In this document: positions 14,608-22,947 of the stretch, in pieces
Layout of the letters: each line of letters opens with the position of its first letter
Position numbering within the stretch: the first letter of the stretch is position 1
Source: CAZTHM01 sp041946825
Lineage (GTDB): Bacteria; Acidobacteriota; Terriglobia; UBA7540
Assembly (NCBI GenBank): GCA_041946825.1
Contig: JBHGBD010000035.1
Coordinates: 1-39,044 of the forward strand
Direction: 5' to 3'
DNA length: 39,044 nucleotides
Position numbers and translations under genes: made by a program
Notes under the pieces: model-generated
What the model was told of the DNA's origin: nothing
The model's database searches: none
What the model saw: the letters and a program-made list of their open reading frames with translations, nothing else

Positions 14608-14832
14608 TCACTCCAGAGGCTGAATCTTCTTCAGCGGCTTTCGGTTCTGCGCCAGTTCCCAATTTTCGCGAAGCTCCGATTTGCGCAACTCGTACCATTC
14701 CAGAACGTGCGCGAGCGCCCGACGAGGAAACGCGCCGGAAACCACGCCCGTTTCGATCTGAACCGTTACACGGTACAACCGCATTTGGAATTGACCGTGA
14801 GCGTGCACCACAAAAAAGCCCGAGTATTGCAT
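14608..14832 (-). CDS. DUF4160-family protein, N-terminally altered
   Basis: A 74-residue protein. The last 50 residues are typical DUF4160 (TVQIETGVVSGAFPRRALAHVLEWYELRKSELRENWELA..KKIQPLE). The usual N-terminal strands with HPPPHFH are missing; only a His-x-His remnant (VVHAHGQFQM) is left, and no ribosome site precedes the ATG. The 5' end abuts the anomalous 3' end of the PIN gene at 14839, which suggests a recombination joint there. It may be a non-functional or shortened member of the DUF4160/DUF2442 pair. Confidence 0.75.
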   Translation of the reverse strand: MQYSGFFVVHAHGQFQMRLYRVTVQIETGVVSGAFPRRALAHVLEWYELRKSELRENWELAQNRKPLKKIQPLE

Positions 14833-14838
14833 TGGTTG

Positions 14839-15531
14839 CTAAGCGCTCCTCACAAGGAGGATTCGACTGCAGTACGGAGGCGCATTAGCAGCAGGAGAAG
14901 CCAATCCGACTGTCGGCATCGAACCGTCTTGAAATCGCGGGCAAAAGTTACCGAGGCCATTCCTGAATGAAGCGTTCCTGAATGCCCTGGGCACAAACTC
15001 TCTGGAATTTTGTAATATCGCCTGTCGGATCCGGTCACACTCAGCCTCAGTAAGTATCTCGGCTTGGTATAGCAACGCGAGAACGTCGAACACACGAAGG
15101 ACCGTATGTGGTACCTGGTGGCCTTTATCGATCAGGACGTCCAGTGCCTCTCTATCATGACTCAAAGCGGGCTGGTCGAGGACTACTGCAGCGGCAAGGG
15201 TATACGCCTCGCCACGGCCAACCCTCTTTCCATACTCCGCCCCCAGCTGCTGAATGCTGTTTTCGATGGCCGTGGCACTTCCTCCTTTGAACGCCTGTGG
15301 CAACCAGTCGTCGTATTTGGCGAGCACATGGTCGTGGATGGCCTTGTCAAGCGCTTGCTGATAGCGATCTTGAAACTTTTTGTGCCACGCGATTTCGACC
15401 TCAACTTCGGGGACAATTACAGCCTGGATCCCATAGAGCCTTTTGAGTTCTCTCAACAGGGGAATCTGCCGAATGATCAAGAGCTGAAGGAGAGCGTCGG
15501 AATCACACAGGAGGATTTGCGGGTTGGGCAT
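14839..15531 (-). CDS. PIN-like toxin candidate paired with ImmA/IrrE protein
   Basis: A 230-residue protein with a PIN-like layout: LLCDSDALLQLLII with an N-terminal Asp, VIVPEVEVEIAWH, a central GRGEAYTLAAAVVLD and then LSHDREALDVL carrying acidic residues. About 45 C-terminal residues look unconserved and Ser/Pro-rich, so the 3' end may have been replaced. The upstream partner gene ends 24 nt before it on the same strand and encodes a HTH plus zinc-peptidase protein. That arrangement, regulator-protease then nuclease, suggests a TA or abortive-infection module. The ribonuclease role is inferred from fold. Confidence 0.65.
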   Translation of the reverse strand: MPNPQILLCDSDALLQLLIIRQIPLLRELKRLYGIQAVIVPEVEVEIAWHKKFQDRYQQALDKAIHDHVLAKYDDWLPQAFKGGSATAIENSIQQLGAEYGKRVGRGEAYTLAAAVVLDQPALSHDREALDVLIDKGHQVPHTVLRVFDVLALLYQAEILTEAECDRIRQAILQNSREFVPRAFRNASFRNGLGNFCPRFQDGSMPTVGLASPAANAPPYCSRILLVRSA

Positions 15532-15555
15532 GCACTTGGGAAAAGACCCCGTACA

Positions 15556-16788
15556 CTAATCATCTTGAACAACTGCGCAAGCTTCTTCAAAACGGTCGGT
15601 AAATGTCTCCTCGTCGATCATCAACAATTCTGCCGCCTTCCCTCTGCTTATCTCACCGCTTGCATATGCGTTCACGACGGCACCTATGTAAGGGACGGGA
15701 AGGCGAATGGATCGGTCTGTTGTGGTTGTATTGCGCTTGCCTATACAAATCCGGCGTAAAGCATCCGTGCCAATCTTTTGGATAAACTCCGATGTCGTTA
15801 GCGCCCTCTCCGAAATGGACTTCAGCTCATCAGTGATGTTCATTGCGCAATACGACTCGAAATCCGAGTGACTGATAAACTCTGACTCCAGCGCTGCTTC
15901 CAAGACCGCCCTTTTCTCCACATGGGTCTCCGCCACTAGCCTGGCAAGATCCTGGGCGCGTATTCTGTCCCATTTTATTCCGCATCCTTGCGCAATATGC
16001 CGCAGAACCTCCTTGGGCACCAAAACTTCTTGAGCAAAGGCGTCCGCGCGCTCCTCTGACAAATCTCTTGCCGAAGTCCCATCTTGGAGGTCGATTGACG
16101 CGCCTGCACTCGGAGCGTCGAATATTGCATGGGCAAGCTCATGCGTAAGTACGACATTCCGCCGAAACCATGTGAGATGGTGCGTGTTTGCAAAAACGCA
16201 TGGCCGATCTGAAGGGTGTGCCCCAACGTAGAAGGTACATCCCTCAACTCTGGATTCCGGGACTGGCGTCTCAATCACAAGCACACCCATGGATCTGAGA
16301 TTGCCTCGAAACACTTCCCCAATCCCATTTGCGCCCCTGTTAAGGCCTCGCGACTCTCGAAATATCCGGGCGGCTTGACGCCCCTGTTGCCTCGGAGGGG
16401 CCTGTCGGTCCATTTCGTTCTGGATGGCGTCGAAGAGCTCCCTCCATCCGGCAGCCCGATTCCCCGTCACCGTCTCTAACTCATTAACGAAATTTCCCAA
16501 GCGCCTAATTAGGAATACAAACTCCCTGTCGGCATCCACGAGCTCCGGTCCGCGAAATTTGTACCATGTCGCTGGTGTGATGTTTGCCATGATGTGCGAA
16601 CGAACTTGCTTTGTGGGCCTGAAATACGACGCATCTACCCCCAATATGGCCGAGAGCTCACTAGCTGTCGATTGGGGCATTCGGCGCTGTCCTGCTACCC
16701 ATTCCTGAAACAAGCGCGGGCTGATGCCGAGTAGGCGCGCACACCTAGACGCGTCCAACCCTGCCGATTTGACTATGTCATGGAGCAC
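15556..16788 (-). CDS. HTH plus ImmA/IrrE-family metalloprotease
   Basis: A 410-residue protein. The N-terminal 60 residues form an XRE-type HTH (LDASRCARLLGISPRLFQEWVAGQRRMPQSTASELSAILGV). The centre carries a COG2856 zinc peptidase with the HExxH site LTHELAHAIFD and the downstream EERADAFAQEVLVP glutamate. The C-terminal 100 residues are helical and of unknown function. ImmA/IrrE peptidases cleave repressors in mobile elements or in stress responses, and fused HTH versions are recurrent TA-like partners. The start is GTG with GGAGG upstream. It probably forms an operon with the PIN gene that follows. Confidence 0.88.
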   Translation of the reverse strand: MLHDIVKSAGLDASRCARLLGISPRLFQEWVAGQRRMPQSTASELSAILGVDASYFRPTKQVRSHIMANITPATWYKFRGPELVDADREFVFLIRRLGNFVNELETVTGNRAAGWRELFDAIQNEMDRQAPPRQQGRQAARIFRESRGLNRGANGIGEVFRGNLRSMGVLVIETPVPESRVEGCTFYVGAHPSDRPCVFANTHHLTWFRRNVVLTHELAHAIFDAPSAGASIDLQDGTSARDLSEERADAFAQEVLVPKEVLRHIAQGCGIKWDRIRAQDLARLVAETHVEKRAVLEAALESEFISHSDFESYCAMNITDELKSISERALTTSEFIQKIGTDALRRICIGKRNTTTTDRSIRLPVPYIGAVVNAYASGEISRGKAAELLMIDEETFTDRFEEACAVVQDD

Positions 16789-16900
16789 TCGTCACGCCTC
16801 CGGTCGACCTGTCACGCTCAACTGCCAAGCACCTACCTCGGCGAGAGCAGCCGGGATCCCGTCGAAGCACCTTCCGTCAACTTAGATGCAATTACGCTGT

Positions 16901-16930
16901 ATTCTAGTCGTCATCCCCCATGAACTGCAA
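16901..16930 (-). promoter_or_regulatory. Promoter candidate for the ImmA/IrrE-PIN operon
   Basis: On the minus strand TTGCAG (16925-16930), an 18-nt spacer and TAGAAT (16901-16906) form a sigma70-like promoter about 110 nt before the GTG start. The 208-bp gap between this operon and the upstream radical SAM gene shows nothing else. Confidence 0.35.
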
Positions 16931-16997
16931 GCGGTTCACAAGATAGCTCACTGCTACCGGCAATTCAACCACCATTATGACCAGATCGTGCCACTAT

Positions 16998-18674
16998 TTA
17001 ACTAACCCGCACATCATCAATTAGTTGCACGAGGCTGTCCCCGATTAAAGAACTGGCTTTAGCGGCTTTCAGATCGAACGGAACCGAGAATTCCTTTTCG
17101 ATCTTCTCGCGGTAGCAGGGGCCGGAATTGTAGGTGCAGAAGGGGTAGACCATGCCGTTGGGCGCGCTGTAATGAATCACGCAGCGCTTGACGCGCTCGA
17201 TGTCGTAGTTGTAGGCGTCCATGAAGTGCATGCCGGCGACGAGCAGGGTCTTGTAAGTGAACGTGCCGTCGCCCGAGCCGCGCCCGTAGCTGTGGTCGGT
17301 CATGCCCTGGAGGGTTTGGAGGAAGCGTTCGAAGGTGAGACCCGGCGGCGCAAACTGCGGCCGGTAGAACTTGCGCAGTTTCTGCCAGGCGTTGATCTTG
17401 GTGAAGAGTTTGAAGCGCGCGCCCGCCGCCTGGCGCGCCAGGAGATCAATCTGGCGCAACATGCCGGGCATATCGAAGAACTTGGTGATGGGCACCGCCT
17501 TCTTCGATCTGGTATCGACGTAGAGGTACGTTCCCATCGCGCAGTGCGGGTGCGACGTGAGATTCGGCCGGTTGAAATTCTGCAGGCCGGTGAGCAGTTT
17601 CGAGAACGGCGAGGTGCAGGAGAGCGGGAACCAGTCATCGTATTTGTCGGTCAGCCCGGTCTGGTCGGCGACGCAGTGCGCGAGGTCGGATTGCGTGAAG
17701 CGCTTCGCTTCGAGCTCGCGGCGGTTGATGCGCCCCGTAAAGCAGACGGGCTGGAAGCTGAAGCCGCTCACTGTGTCCACGTTATCGATGGCCAGGCGGA
17801 TCATCGCCCCGATTTCGTGGTCATTCACTCCTTTGACGATGGTTGGAACAAAGATAATCTTCAGTCCGGCTTTACGGCAATTCTCAATGGCCGCCAGCTT
17901 TTTCTCGAGCAGGCGCACGCCGCGGGTGCGCAGATAAACTTCGTCCGTCACGCCGTCAAACTGGAGATACAGCGTGTGCAGCCCGGCCTCGTGCGCCTGC
18001 TGGGCGAATTCGAGGTCGGCGAACTGGATGCCGTTCGTCGCGCACTGGATGTGCGTGAAGCCCATCTCGGTGGCCATGCGCAGCACGTCGTGGAAGCGTG
18101 GGTAGATGGTGGGCTCGCCGCCGGAGAACTGCACGACGCGGTTGGGCGTGGGCCGCTGGTCGCGCAAGGTCTTGAGCATTCCGCGCAACTGCTCGAACGA
18201 CGGCTCGTAGAGATAGCCCTGCACGTTGGCGTTGGCGAAGCAGACCGGGCAAGTCAGGTTGCAACGGTTCGTCAGGTCGACGTTCGAGAGCACGGTGTGC
18301 GATGTGTGAATCGCGCACATGCCGCAATCGTCGGGGCACGTGACGCCGTCGGGGAGTTGGGGGTTTTCCAGGCCGCGCCCGTCGCCGAATTCGAACTCCT
18401 CCATCTTGAGATAGAGCCGCGCGTCGGAATAGATCTTGTCGCGAAACTCGCCGTGCTCGGCGCAGGTCTTTTCCATGTAGACGGCGCCGTTTTCCTCGAA
18501 CAGGCGCGCGCCGATCACCTTCAGGCATTCCGGGCAGAGCGATTCGGTGCGCTTCGGCAGGCCCTTCTCGAGCGGCTTGATCGTCGCGCCCGTGAGAGTC
18601 GTTGCCGGCTGGATGACTTGAAATTCGGATCTGGAGCGGGACTTGGTCCGCGGCTCGATGGTAACAGTGCCCAC
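16998..18674 (-). CDS. Radical SAM enzyme of the Tes / COG1964 type
   Basis: A 558-residue protein. A rubredoxin-like N-terminal domain carries Cys47, Cys50 and Cys71 (LCPECLKVIGARLFEENGAV..TCAEHGEF). An auxiliary cluster motif is at Cys113, 117 and 120 (CPDDCGMC). The radical SAM cluster is Cys138-x3-Cys142-x2-Cys145 (CNLTCPVCFA), followed by VQFSGGEPT. The C-terminus has further Cys (YPFCTYNSGPCYREKIEKEF). This order matches the archaeal tetraether lipid synthase Tes and its bacterial homologues implicated in membrane-spanning lipids. The start is GTG with AGGAGG 5 nt upstream. Substrate assignment is inferred; other COG1964 members may do different chemistry. Confidence 0.82.
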   Translation of the reverse strand: MGTVTIEPRTKSRSRSEFQVIQPATTLTGATIKPLEKGLPKRTESLCPECLKVIGARLFEENGAVYMEKTCAEHGEFRDKIYSDARLYLKMEEFEFGDGRGLENPQLPDGVTCPDDCGMCAIHTSHTVLSNVDLTNRCNLTCPVCFANANVQGYLYEPSFEQLRGMLKTLRDQRPTPNRVVQFSGGEPTIYPRFHDVLRMATEMGFTHIQCATNGIQFADLEFAQQAHEAGLHTLYLQFDGVTDEVYLRTRGVRLLEKKLAAIENCRKAGLKIIFVPTIVKGVNDHEIGAMIRLAIDNVDTVSGFSFQPVCFTGRINRRELEAKRFTQSDLAHCVADQTGLTDKYDDWFPLSCTSPFSKLLTGLQNFNRPNLTSHPHCAMGTYLYVDTRSKKAVPITKFFDMPGMLRQIDLLARQAAGARFKLFTKINAWQKLRKFYRPQFAPPGLTFERFLQTLQGMTDHSYGRGSGDGTFTYKTLLVAGMHFMDAYNYDIERVKRCVIHYSAPNGMVYPFCTYNSGPCYREKIEKEFSVPFDLKAAKASSLIGDSLVQLIDDVRVS

Positions 18675-19055
18675 GATTCCTCCTGAAGGACAATAAGAAA
18701 ACTTGGAAATCCCGACCGCGTCGAGGCGAGATTCCGCTGAAGATTAAGCGTGGCGAGCTAAACGGGTCCGGCGAGCTGCGAGGCGAGGGACAGCTCGAAC
18801 CATGCGCATCCTAGGCCGAAGCGGAATCCCCAGGCAACCGGTTGGCTGCAAGAGGGGCGCCAGTGACAGCGAACGGTCGAAACTCGGGGTCGAACGGGGA
18901 CGGACAAATTGTTGATTCCAAAGGTGTTACTGACATTATGTCCGAGTAAGACGCCCGCGACCGCCCCGCCGGATTTCATCCAGAACGAGCTATCACAGGA
19001 TTGCTGGACAATTGTCGAATGGAGGGCGAGTTCCCAAACCCCGCAGGAAGGGAGT
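18675..19055. other. Intergenic region between radical SAM and DUF488 genes
   Basis: A 381-bp divergent gap. A 73-codon open frame on the minus strand (18758-18979) looks by composition like a possible fragment of an exported protein, but I cannot assign it. Promoters for the two flanking divergent units must lie here; I see no strong consensus. Confidence 0.4.
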
Positions 19056-19733
19056 ATGATCCACGCTCATTGGCACGGCGATCGCATGGCTGCAAATCCG
19101 AAACCGCGTTCAGAAAGTTCACGAAGCCTCTTCACTGTGGGACACTCCAGTCTGGATTTCTCGCAATTCACCAAGCTGCTTGCGGACTTTCAAGTAGCGC
19201 TGGTGGTAGACGTGCGCAGCCGGCCACAAAGCAGCCGCTTCCCGCAGTTCAGCCAGCCGGCGTTTGAAAAGCTACTGGCGGGTGAAGGCGTCGCTTACCT
19301 CTTCCTTGGCGAGGAACTGGGCGGGCGTCCCGATGACCCGGATGCATATTTCGGTGACGGCCGGGTCGATTACCGCGCGCGGCGGAAGTCGTATGCTTTC
19401 CGCGCGGGTTTGGAACGTGTGCTTCACGAGCTCGAGTCGCAATCTCTCGCCCTGATGTGCGCCGAAGAAGACCCGCTCGAGTGCCACCGCTTTCTGATGA
19501 TTTGTCCGGAATTGGTCGCTAGCGGCGTTGAGCCGCTGCATATCCGCAAAGGCTCGCAGATCGAAACCCAGGAGGCCGCCGAAACGCGCCTGCTCGAATC
19601 GAATGGCTTCGGTGATGTCGCCGCCAACACGCTTTTCCCCGCTGCCCGCGCCGAGGCGCTGGAACAAGCCTACGACCTCCAAGCCGCCAAATTCGCCTTC
19701 CGCGTCGACCCGCACGCTGTCGATCTGAGGTAG
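19056..19733 (+). CDS. DUF488 protein (first of tandem pair)
   Basis: A 225-residue DUF488 protein. Landmarks are LFTVGHSSLDFSQFTKLL, VVDVRSRPQSSRFPQFSQPAF and the Cys-containing LALMCAEEDPLECHRFLM, which holds the conserved CHR. Residues after about 170 form an unconserved tail (GSQIETQEAAETRLLESNG). The family fold is known but its biochemistry is not. GGAAGGGAG sits just before the ATG at 19056; an ATG at 19086 also fits. A second DUF488 gene starts 7 nt after the stop, so they are an operon. Confidence 0.88.
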   Translation: MIHAHWHGDRMAANPKPRSESSRSLFTVGHSSLDFSQFTKLLADFQVALVVDVRSRPQSSRFPQFSQPAFEKLLAGEGVAYLFLGEELGGRPDDPDAYFGDGRVDYRARRKSYAFRAGLERVLHELESQSLALMCAEEDPLECHRFLMICPELVASGVEPLHIRKGSQIETQEAAETRLLESNGFGDVAANTLFPAARAEALEQAYDLQAAKFAFRVDPHAVDLR

Positions 19734-19740
19734 GAACGGG

Positions 19741-20259
19741 ATGGCCTCAACCATCTTCACGATCGGGTTCACCAAGAAGACCGCCGAAGAATTCTTCCAC
19801 CTTCTTCAAGAGGCCGGCGTTGAGAAAGTCATCGACGTCCGAGAAAATCGCGCCGGCCAACTTGCAGGATTCTCGAAATACCCCGACCTTCCTTTTTTCC
19901 TGGATCGCATTTTAGGGGTGCGTTACGAGCATCAGCCACTCTTTGCGCCCAGCCCGGAGATTCGGGATGCCTACCGCAAGACTCGCGACTGGCAGGAGTA
20001 CGAGAAATCGTTTACTGAATTAATGGCGCAAAGGAAAATGCTGGATCATGTTGACCCGAAGGATTTTTCCGGGAAAGTTGTGTTACTCTGCTCGGAGTCT
20101 GGACCCGAGAAGTGCCATCGCCGCCTCGTCGCGGAGATGCTTGCCCGGCATTGGAATGCGCTCGGCCATCAGGTCGAGGTCAAGCATCTTGTGACCCCAA
20201 AACCCCTCCCTCGCAGAAAGCGCGGTTCCAAACCCCATGCCGGAGTTGATCCTCTCTGA
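19741..20259 (+). CDS. DUF488 protein (second of tandem pair)
   Basis: A 172-residue DUF488 protein. Key segments are IFTIGFTKKTAEEFFHLLQEAGVEKVIDVRENRAGQLAGFSKYPDLPFFL and VVLLCSESGPEKCHRRLVAEML, again with the Cys/His/Arg motif. It ends in a short basic tail (PRRKRGSKPH). Its 3' end overlaps the next gene by about 23 nt. The two copies differ strongly, so this is an old pair rather than a recent duplication, which suggests a heteromeric function. The activity is unknown. Confidence 0.88.
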   Translation: MASTIFTIGFTKKTAEEFFHLLQEAGVEKVIDVRENRAGQLAGFSKYPDLPFFLDRILGVRYEHQPLFAPSPEIRDAYRKTRDWQEYEKSFTELMAQRKMLDHVDPKDFSGKVVLLCSESGPEKCHRRLVAEMLARHWNALGHQVEVKHLVTPKPLPRRKRGSKPHAGVDPL

Positions 20260-20974
20260 CATCACAGTAATGGGTGAGGGTTATTGCGTGATTGGGCTGG
20301 AGAAGGTCATGGAAGATTCCTACCGGTCCCTCCGCCCCTTGCCCCCGCGCGCTTTTGCCTGGCGCGATCCCTTCCCTTTCCGGCGCAGTGATTGTGTTCG
20401 CTACGATGCGGTGCCCACGACCGTGACGCTGCCTCACGTGGAGGATCAGCAATCCCGCGGCCTCGTTCATACGAGGCGTTCGGTTTCCGAACAGGAATTG
20501 ACCGGGTGCCTGCGTAAGGCCGAGGTCTCGGGCAGTCTGTTTGATCTTTTCGGGTGTGCCCCGCACGCGAGCGATCGCGGGGGCCGCGCGCTTTGGGTTG
20601 ATCCTGAGCAGGCCAGGCGGTCAATCTGCGGATGTGAATACGAGAATATCCGATTCCGGGTTTTTCGCGAATCTTCGGGTTTTGCCCTTCGGGCGGAGGT
20701 GGTTCTCAAGAGCGGCGACCGGATGAGCAGCCTCCCCATCGTCGATCGCGAATGGAACCGCTTTGTAGCGCATCTGGTGAAGCTTATTCAGCGGAGTGAC
20801 CCGCTGCCGCTGGCAGAGAGGTTCATGAATCGGACGGTTTACGCCAAATTGCTTCTTTCGCCTGCAAGATTTGCGCGAATTGGGCTGCCGCGACCGCGGG
20901 CTGACCGCCAATGCTGGTTAATGCTCGATTCGCTTTTCCCCCAGCCTCAGGCCGCCTGGCTGGAACTGCTCTGA
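20237..20974 (+). CDS. Partner of DUF488 pair, probable dual OB-fold protein
   Basis: A 245-residue protein that overlaps the upstream DUF488 gene. The N-terminus (MPELILSDITVMGEGYCVIGLEK) followed by SLRPLPPRAFAWRDPFPF and LPHVEDQQSRG resembles proteins I recall as dual OB-domain partners of DUF488 genes; OB folds bind nucleic acid or oligosaccharide. The second half (FRVFRESSGFALRAEVVLKSGDRMSSLPIVDREWNRFV) could be the second domain. No catalytic motif is visible. Overlap and co-orientation argue for a single three-gene system. The domain assignment is tentative. Confidence 0.6.
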   Translation: MPELILSDITVMGEGYCVIGLEKVMEDSYRSLRPLPPRAFAWRDPFPFRRSDCVRYDAVPTTVTLPHVEDQQSRGLVHTRRSVSEQELTGCLRKAEVSGSLFDLFGCAPHASDRGGRALWVDPEQARRSICGCEYENIRFRVFRESSGFALRAEVVLKSGDRMSSLPIVDREWNRFVAHLVKLIQRSDPLPLAERFMNRTVYAKLLLSPARFARIGLPRPRADRQCWLMLDSLFPQPQAAWLELL

Positions 20975-21007
20975 ATACTCAGCCTCCGATCGGCCAGGAG
21001 TCCACCC

Positions 21008-22300
21008 ATGTCCCTGCTTCCTGTCTGGGATGAATCCCGTACACGCGGACTTGTCCGAAAACTGGTTTTGCGCGAACTCCAGTCCGGGATGACCATCCCA
21101 TCCGAGGAAGAGGATTTGGTGAAAGCCGGTGTTATCGACTCGATGGGCTGGGTGGGAATTCTCTCGGGGGTCGAGGAGGAAACGGGGATCCGGAACTTTG
21201 GCGCCTCTTGGCCTGCGGACCGCCGGCAATCGATTAACGCCTTGGTGGAAGTTCTCCTTGGAACTCAGTGCGCCAGTGCGAAGCCCGATGACAGCGTGCG
21301 AAGTCAGGTAAACAAGAACGAGAGGTTTGGGGTATTAATTGCGGGATGGGGATTTGCATTGGGTTCGCTCAAGATTGATACGGCCGCGGTCGAAAGAGAA
21401 CTCGGTTTGACTGCAGAAACTTTGTCAGAGCGCGCGGGAATCCAGAGTGTGAATTGCGCCGGGAAGGACGAAACTGAAATTTCGCTGGGCTTGCAGGCTG
21501 CCGGAGGGGCTCTGGCAATAGCGGACCTCGATTCCGGAATGGTCGATGCCGTGGTGGCGACGAGTGCTACATGCCTCGGATTTCCTTCGCTCGCCGCGCT
21601 CCTGCACACGCGCCTGCTCTTGCGAGAATCGTGTGCAGCCATCGACGTAGGCGGCGCATGTGTTGGCGTGCTTAACGCCCTCGCCACCGCCAAAGGGCTG
21701 ATCGGCAGCGGACAATGCCAGGCAGTGTTAGTCGTCGCCGCCGAGGTTAACACCAGAAGGCTCTCTGGACCGGAAGTGCCGGGGGAATTTCGCGGGTTGT
21801 TCGGGGACGGCGCCTGTGCGTTCTTACTGGTCCGCGATGAAAGCGACGGCGGAAACGGCCCCAGCCGTATTGGGAAGTTCATCTTCGGATGCTCGGGCGC
21901 ATTCGCGTCGTCACTTCGAATTACACTGCGACCTTCCGGGCCGCTGGAGGTCAATTTCGAAGGTAAACGGCTGGGCAGCGTTGCCCTCTCCACACTTGAG
22001 CAGATTCTCAATCGACTTGAGGATTCGAGTGGGATTTCCATTTCGGAGGTTGGATGGTTCGCCCTCCACGAGCCTAACCCCCGCCTCGTCGCCATCCTCG
22101 CAGAACGACTGAGAATTCCTCCCGACAGAATCGTCCACACTACTGCGGACTCAGGAAATCTGGGTTCTGTAACCTGCGGCATTAATTTGTGTAGAGCTTT
22201 GACGAGTATCTCCCGCAATCCCGTAGATTCCCCCAACCGAACGATCTTTATGGCCGCCGTTGGGCCGGGCCTTCTTTGGGGCGGGACCTACATCTATTAG
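21008..22300 (+). CDS. Fused acyl carrier protein - ketoacyl synthase III
   Basis: A 430-residue two-domain protein. Residues 1-85 resemble an acyl carrier domain, with EEEDLVKAGVIDSMGWVGIL offering Ser45 as phosphopantetheine site (DSM in place of the usual DSL). Residues about 105-430 are a KAS III (FabH-type) thiolase fold with the triad Cys218 (GGACVG), His354 (LHEPNP) and Asn384 (SGNLGS), and GDGAC at about 266-270. It should condense an acyl unit with a carrier-bound extender, perhaps in cis. It is the fourth same-strand gene after the DUF488 pair, 33 nt downstream. No other fatty acid, polyketide or terpenoid gene is nearby. Confidence 0.85.
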   Translation: MSLLPVWDESRTRGLVRKLVLRELQSGMTIPSEEEDLVKAGVIDSMGWVGILSGVEEETGIRNFGASWPADRRQSINALVEVLLGTQCASAKPDDSVRSQVNKNERFGVLIAGWGFALGSLKIDTAAVERELGLTAETLSERAGIQSVNCAGKDETEISLGLQAAGGALAIADLDSGMVDAVVATSATCLGFPSLAALLHTRLLLRESCAAIDVGGACVGVLNALATAKGLIGSGQCQAVLVVAAEVNTRRLSGPEVPGEFRGLFGDGACAFLLVRDESDGGNGPSRIGKFIFGCSGAFASSLRITLRPSGPLEVNFEGKRLGSVALSTLEQILNRLEDSSGISISEVGWFALHEPNPRLVAILAERLRIPPDRIVHTTADSGNLGSVTCGINLCRALTSISRNPVDSPNRTIFMAAVGPGLLWGGTYIY

Positions 22301-22324
22301 GATTGCTACGCCCAGCAGTAACCT

Positions 22325-22741
22325 CTATTTCTTAAACAAATTCTCAAATGCCGAGCGGGCGTCGAGGGGGCGGGAAGAAGACGTTTCGCGCTCCACGGTA
22401 GAGCGGACCATAAAGAGCTGGCACTCGTTGCGGGCGTCTTTGCGCGGGATGCGGGCGGTGATGGGTTGCGTACACTCGAAGCGCGCCGAGGTATCGAAGT
22501 TCGCGCACATCTTGCAGCTATGCAGCTCGAAGCCGCATTTCAGGCACTTGCCGGTCAGGTCGATCCCGGGGGGAAGGATCGCGGCGCAGGAGGCGCAGCG
22601 GATGACTTCGCGCTTGCCGGGCATGGAGAGCATGCGCGGGCCGATGCGTTCGGGGCGCGGACCTTGCGGTTTCTTCTCGCGCGGCTCGCGCTCCCCGCCG
22701 GAATCCTGATAGCCGCGCTGGCGGTATTTCCTGTCGCTCAT
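22325..22741 (-). CDS. Zinc-ribbon protein, function unknown
   Basis: A 138-residue protein with a basic, Pro/Arg-rich N-terminal third. A double Cys-x2-Cys ribbon follows (VIRCASCAAILPPGIDLTGKCLKCGFELHSCKMCANFDTSARFECTQ), containing CASC, CLKC and CKMC. The tail ends FENLFKK. I do not recognise a named family beyond the zinc ribbon. It faces away from the KAS III gene and ends 24 nt from it. The start is supported by GAAGGAAG upstream of the ATG. Confidence 0.75.
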   Translation of the reverse strand: MSDRKYRQRGYQDSGGEREPREKKPQGPRPERIGPRMLSMPGKREVIRCASCAAILPPGIDLTGKCLKCGFELHSCKMCANFDTSARFECTQPITARIPRKDARNECQLFMVRSTVERETSSSRPLDARSAFENLFKK

Positions 22742-22819
22742 TTGAATCTTCCTTCGGTTTGGGCAGATTCCGGCTCACGCACCGGAGCTTGGGATGACTC
22801 CATCATACGACGATGGCGG

Positions 22820-22915
22820 AGGAAAAGCATGCGATTTTTGATTTTCGATTGTCGATTTGGGATTGAAGTCAGGAGTCAGAATTAAGAAGCCAGAATGAAA
22901 AATCCAGAATCAAAG
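22820..22915. repeat. Low-complexity GATTTTTGATT / CAGAAT repeats
   Basis: Degenerate short repeats: GATTTTTGATTTTCGATTG and then several GTCAGGAGTCAGAAT, GCCAGAAT, TCCAGAAT units. Such A/G-rich junk repeats are common between genes in acidobacterial-type genomes. Nothing else is recognisable in this gap. Confidence 0.45.
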
Positions 22916-22947
22916 ACGGAGGATCGCGGCAAAAACCTGAAACAGAG

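Noticed and set aside
17172..18686. 504-codon plus-strand frame opposite the radical SAM gene
   Set aside because: Shadow frame; the radical SAM motifs are on the minus strand.
18758..18979. 73-codon minus-strand frame as a gene
   Set aside because: No start signal and no recognisable family; could be a fragment but cannot be supported.
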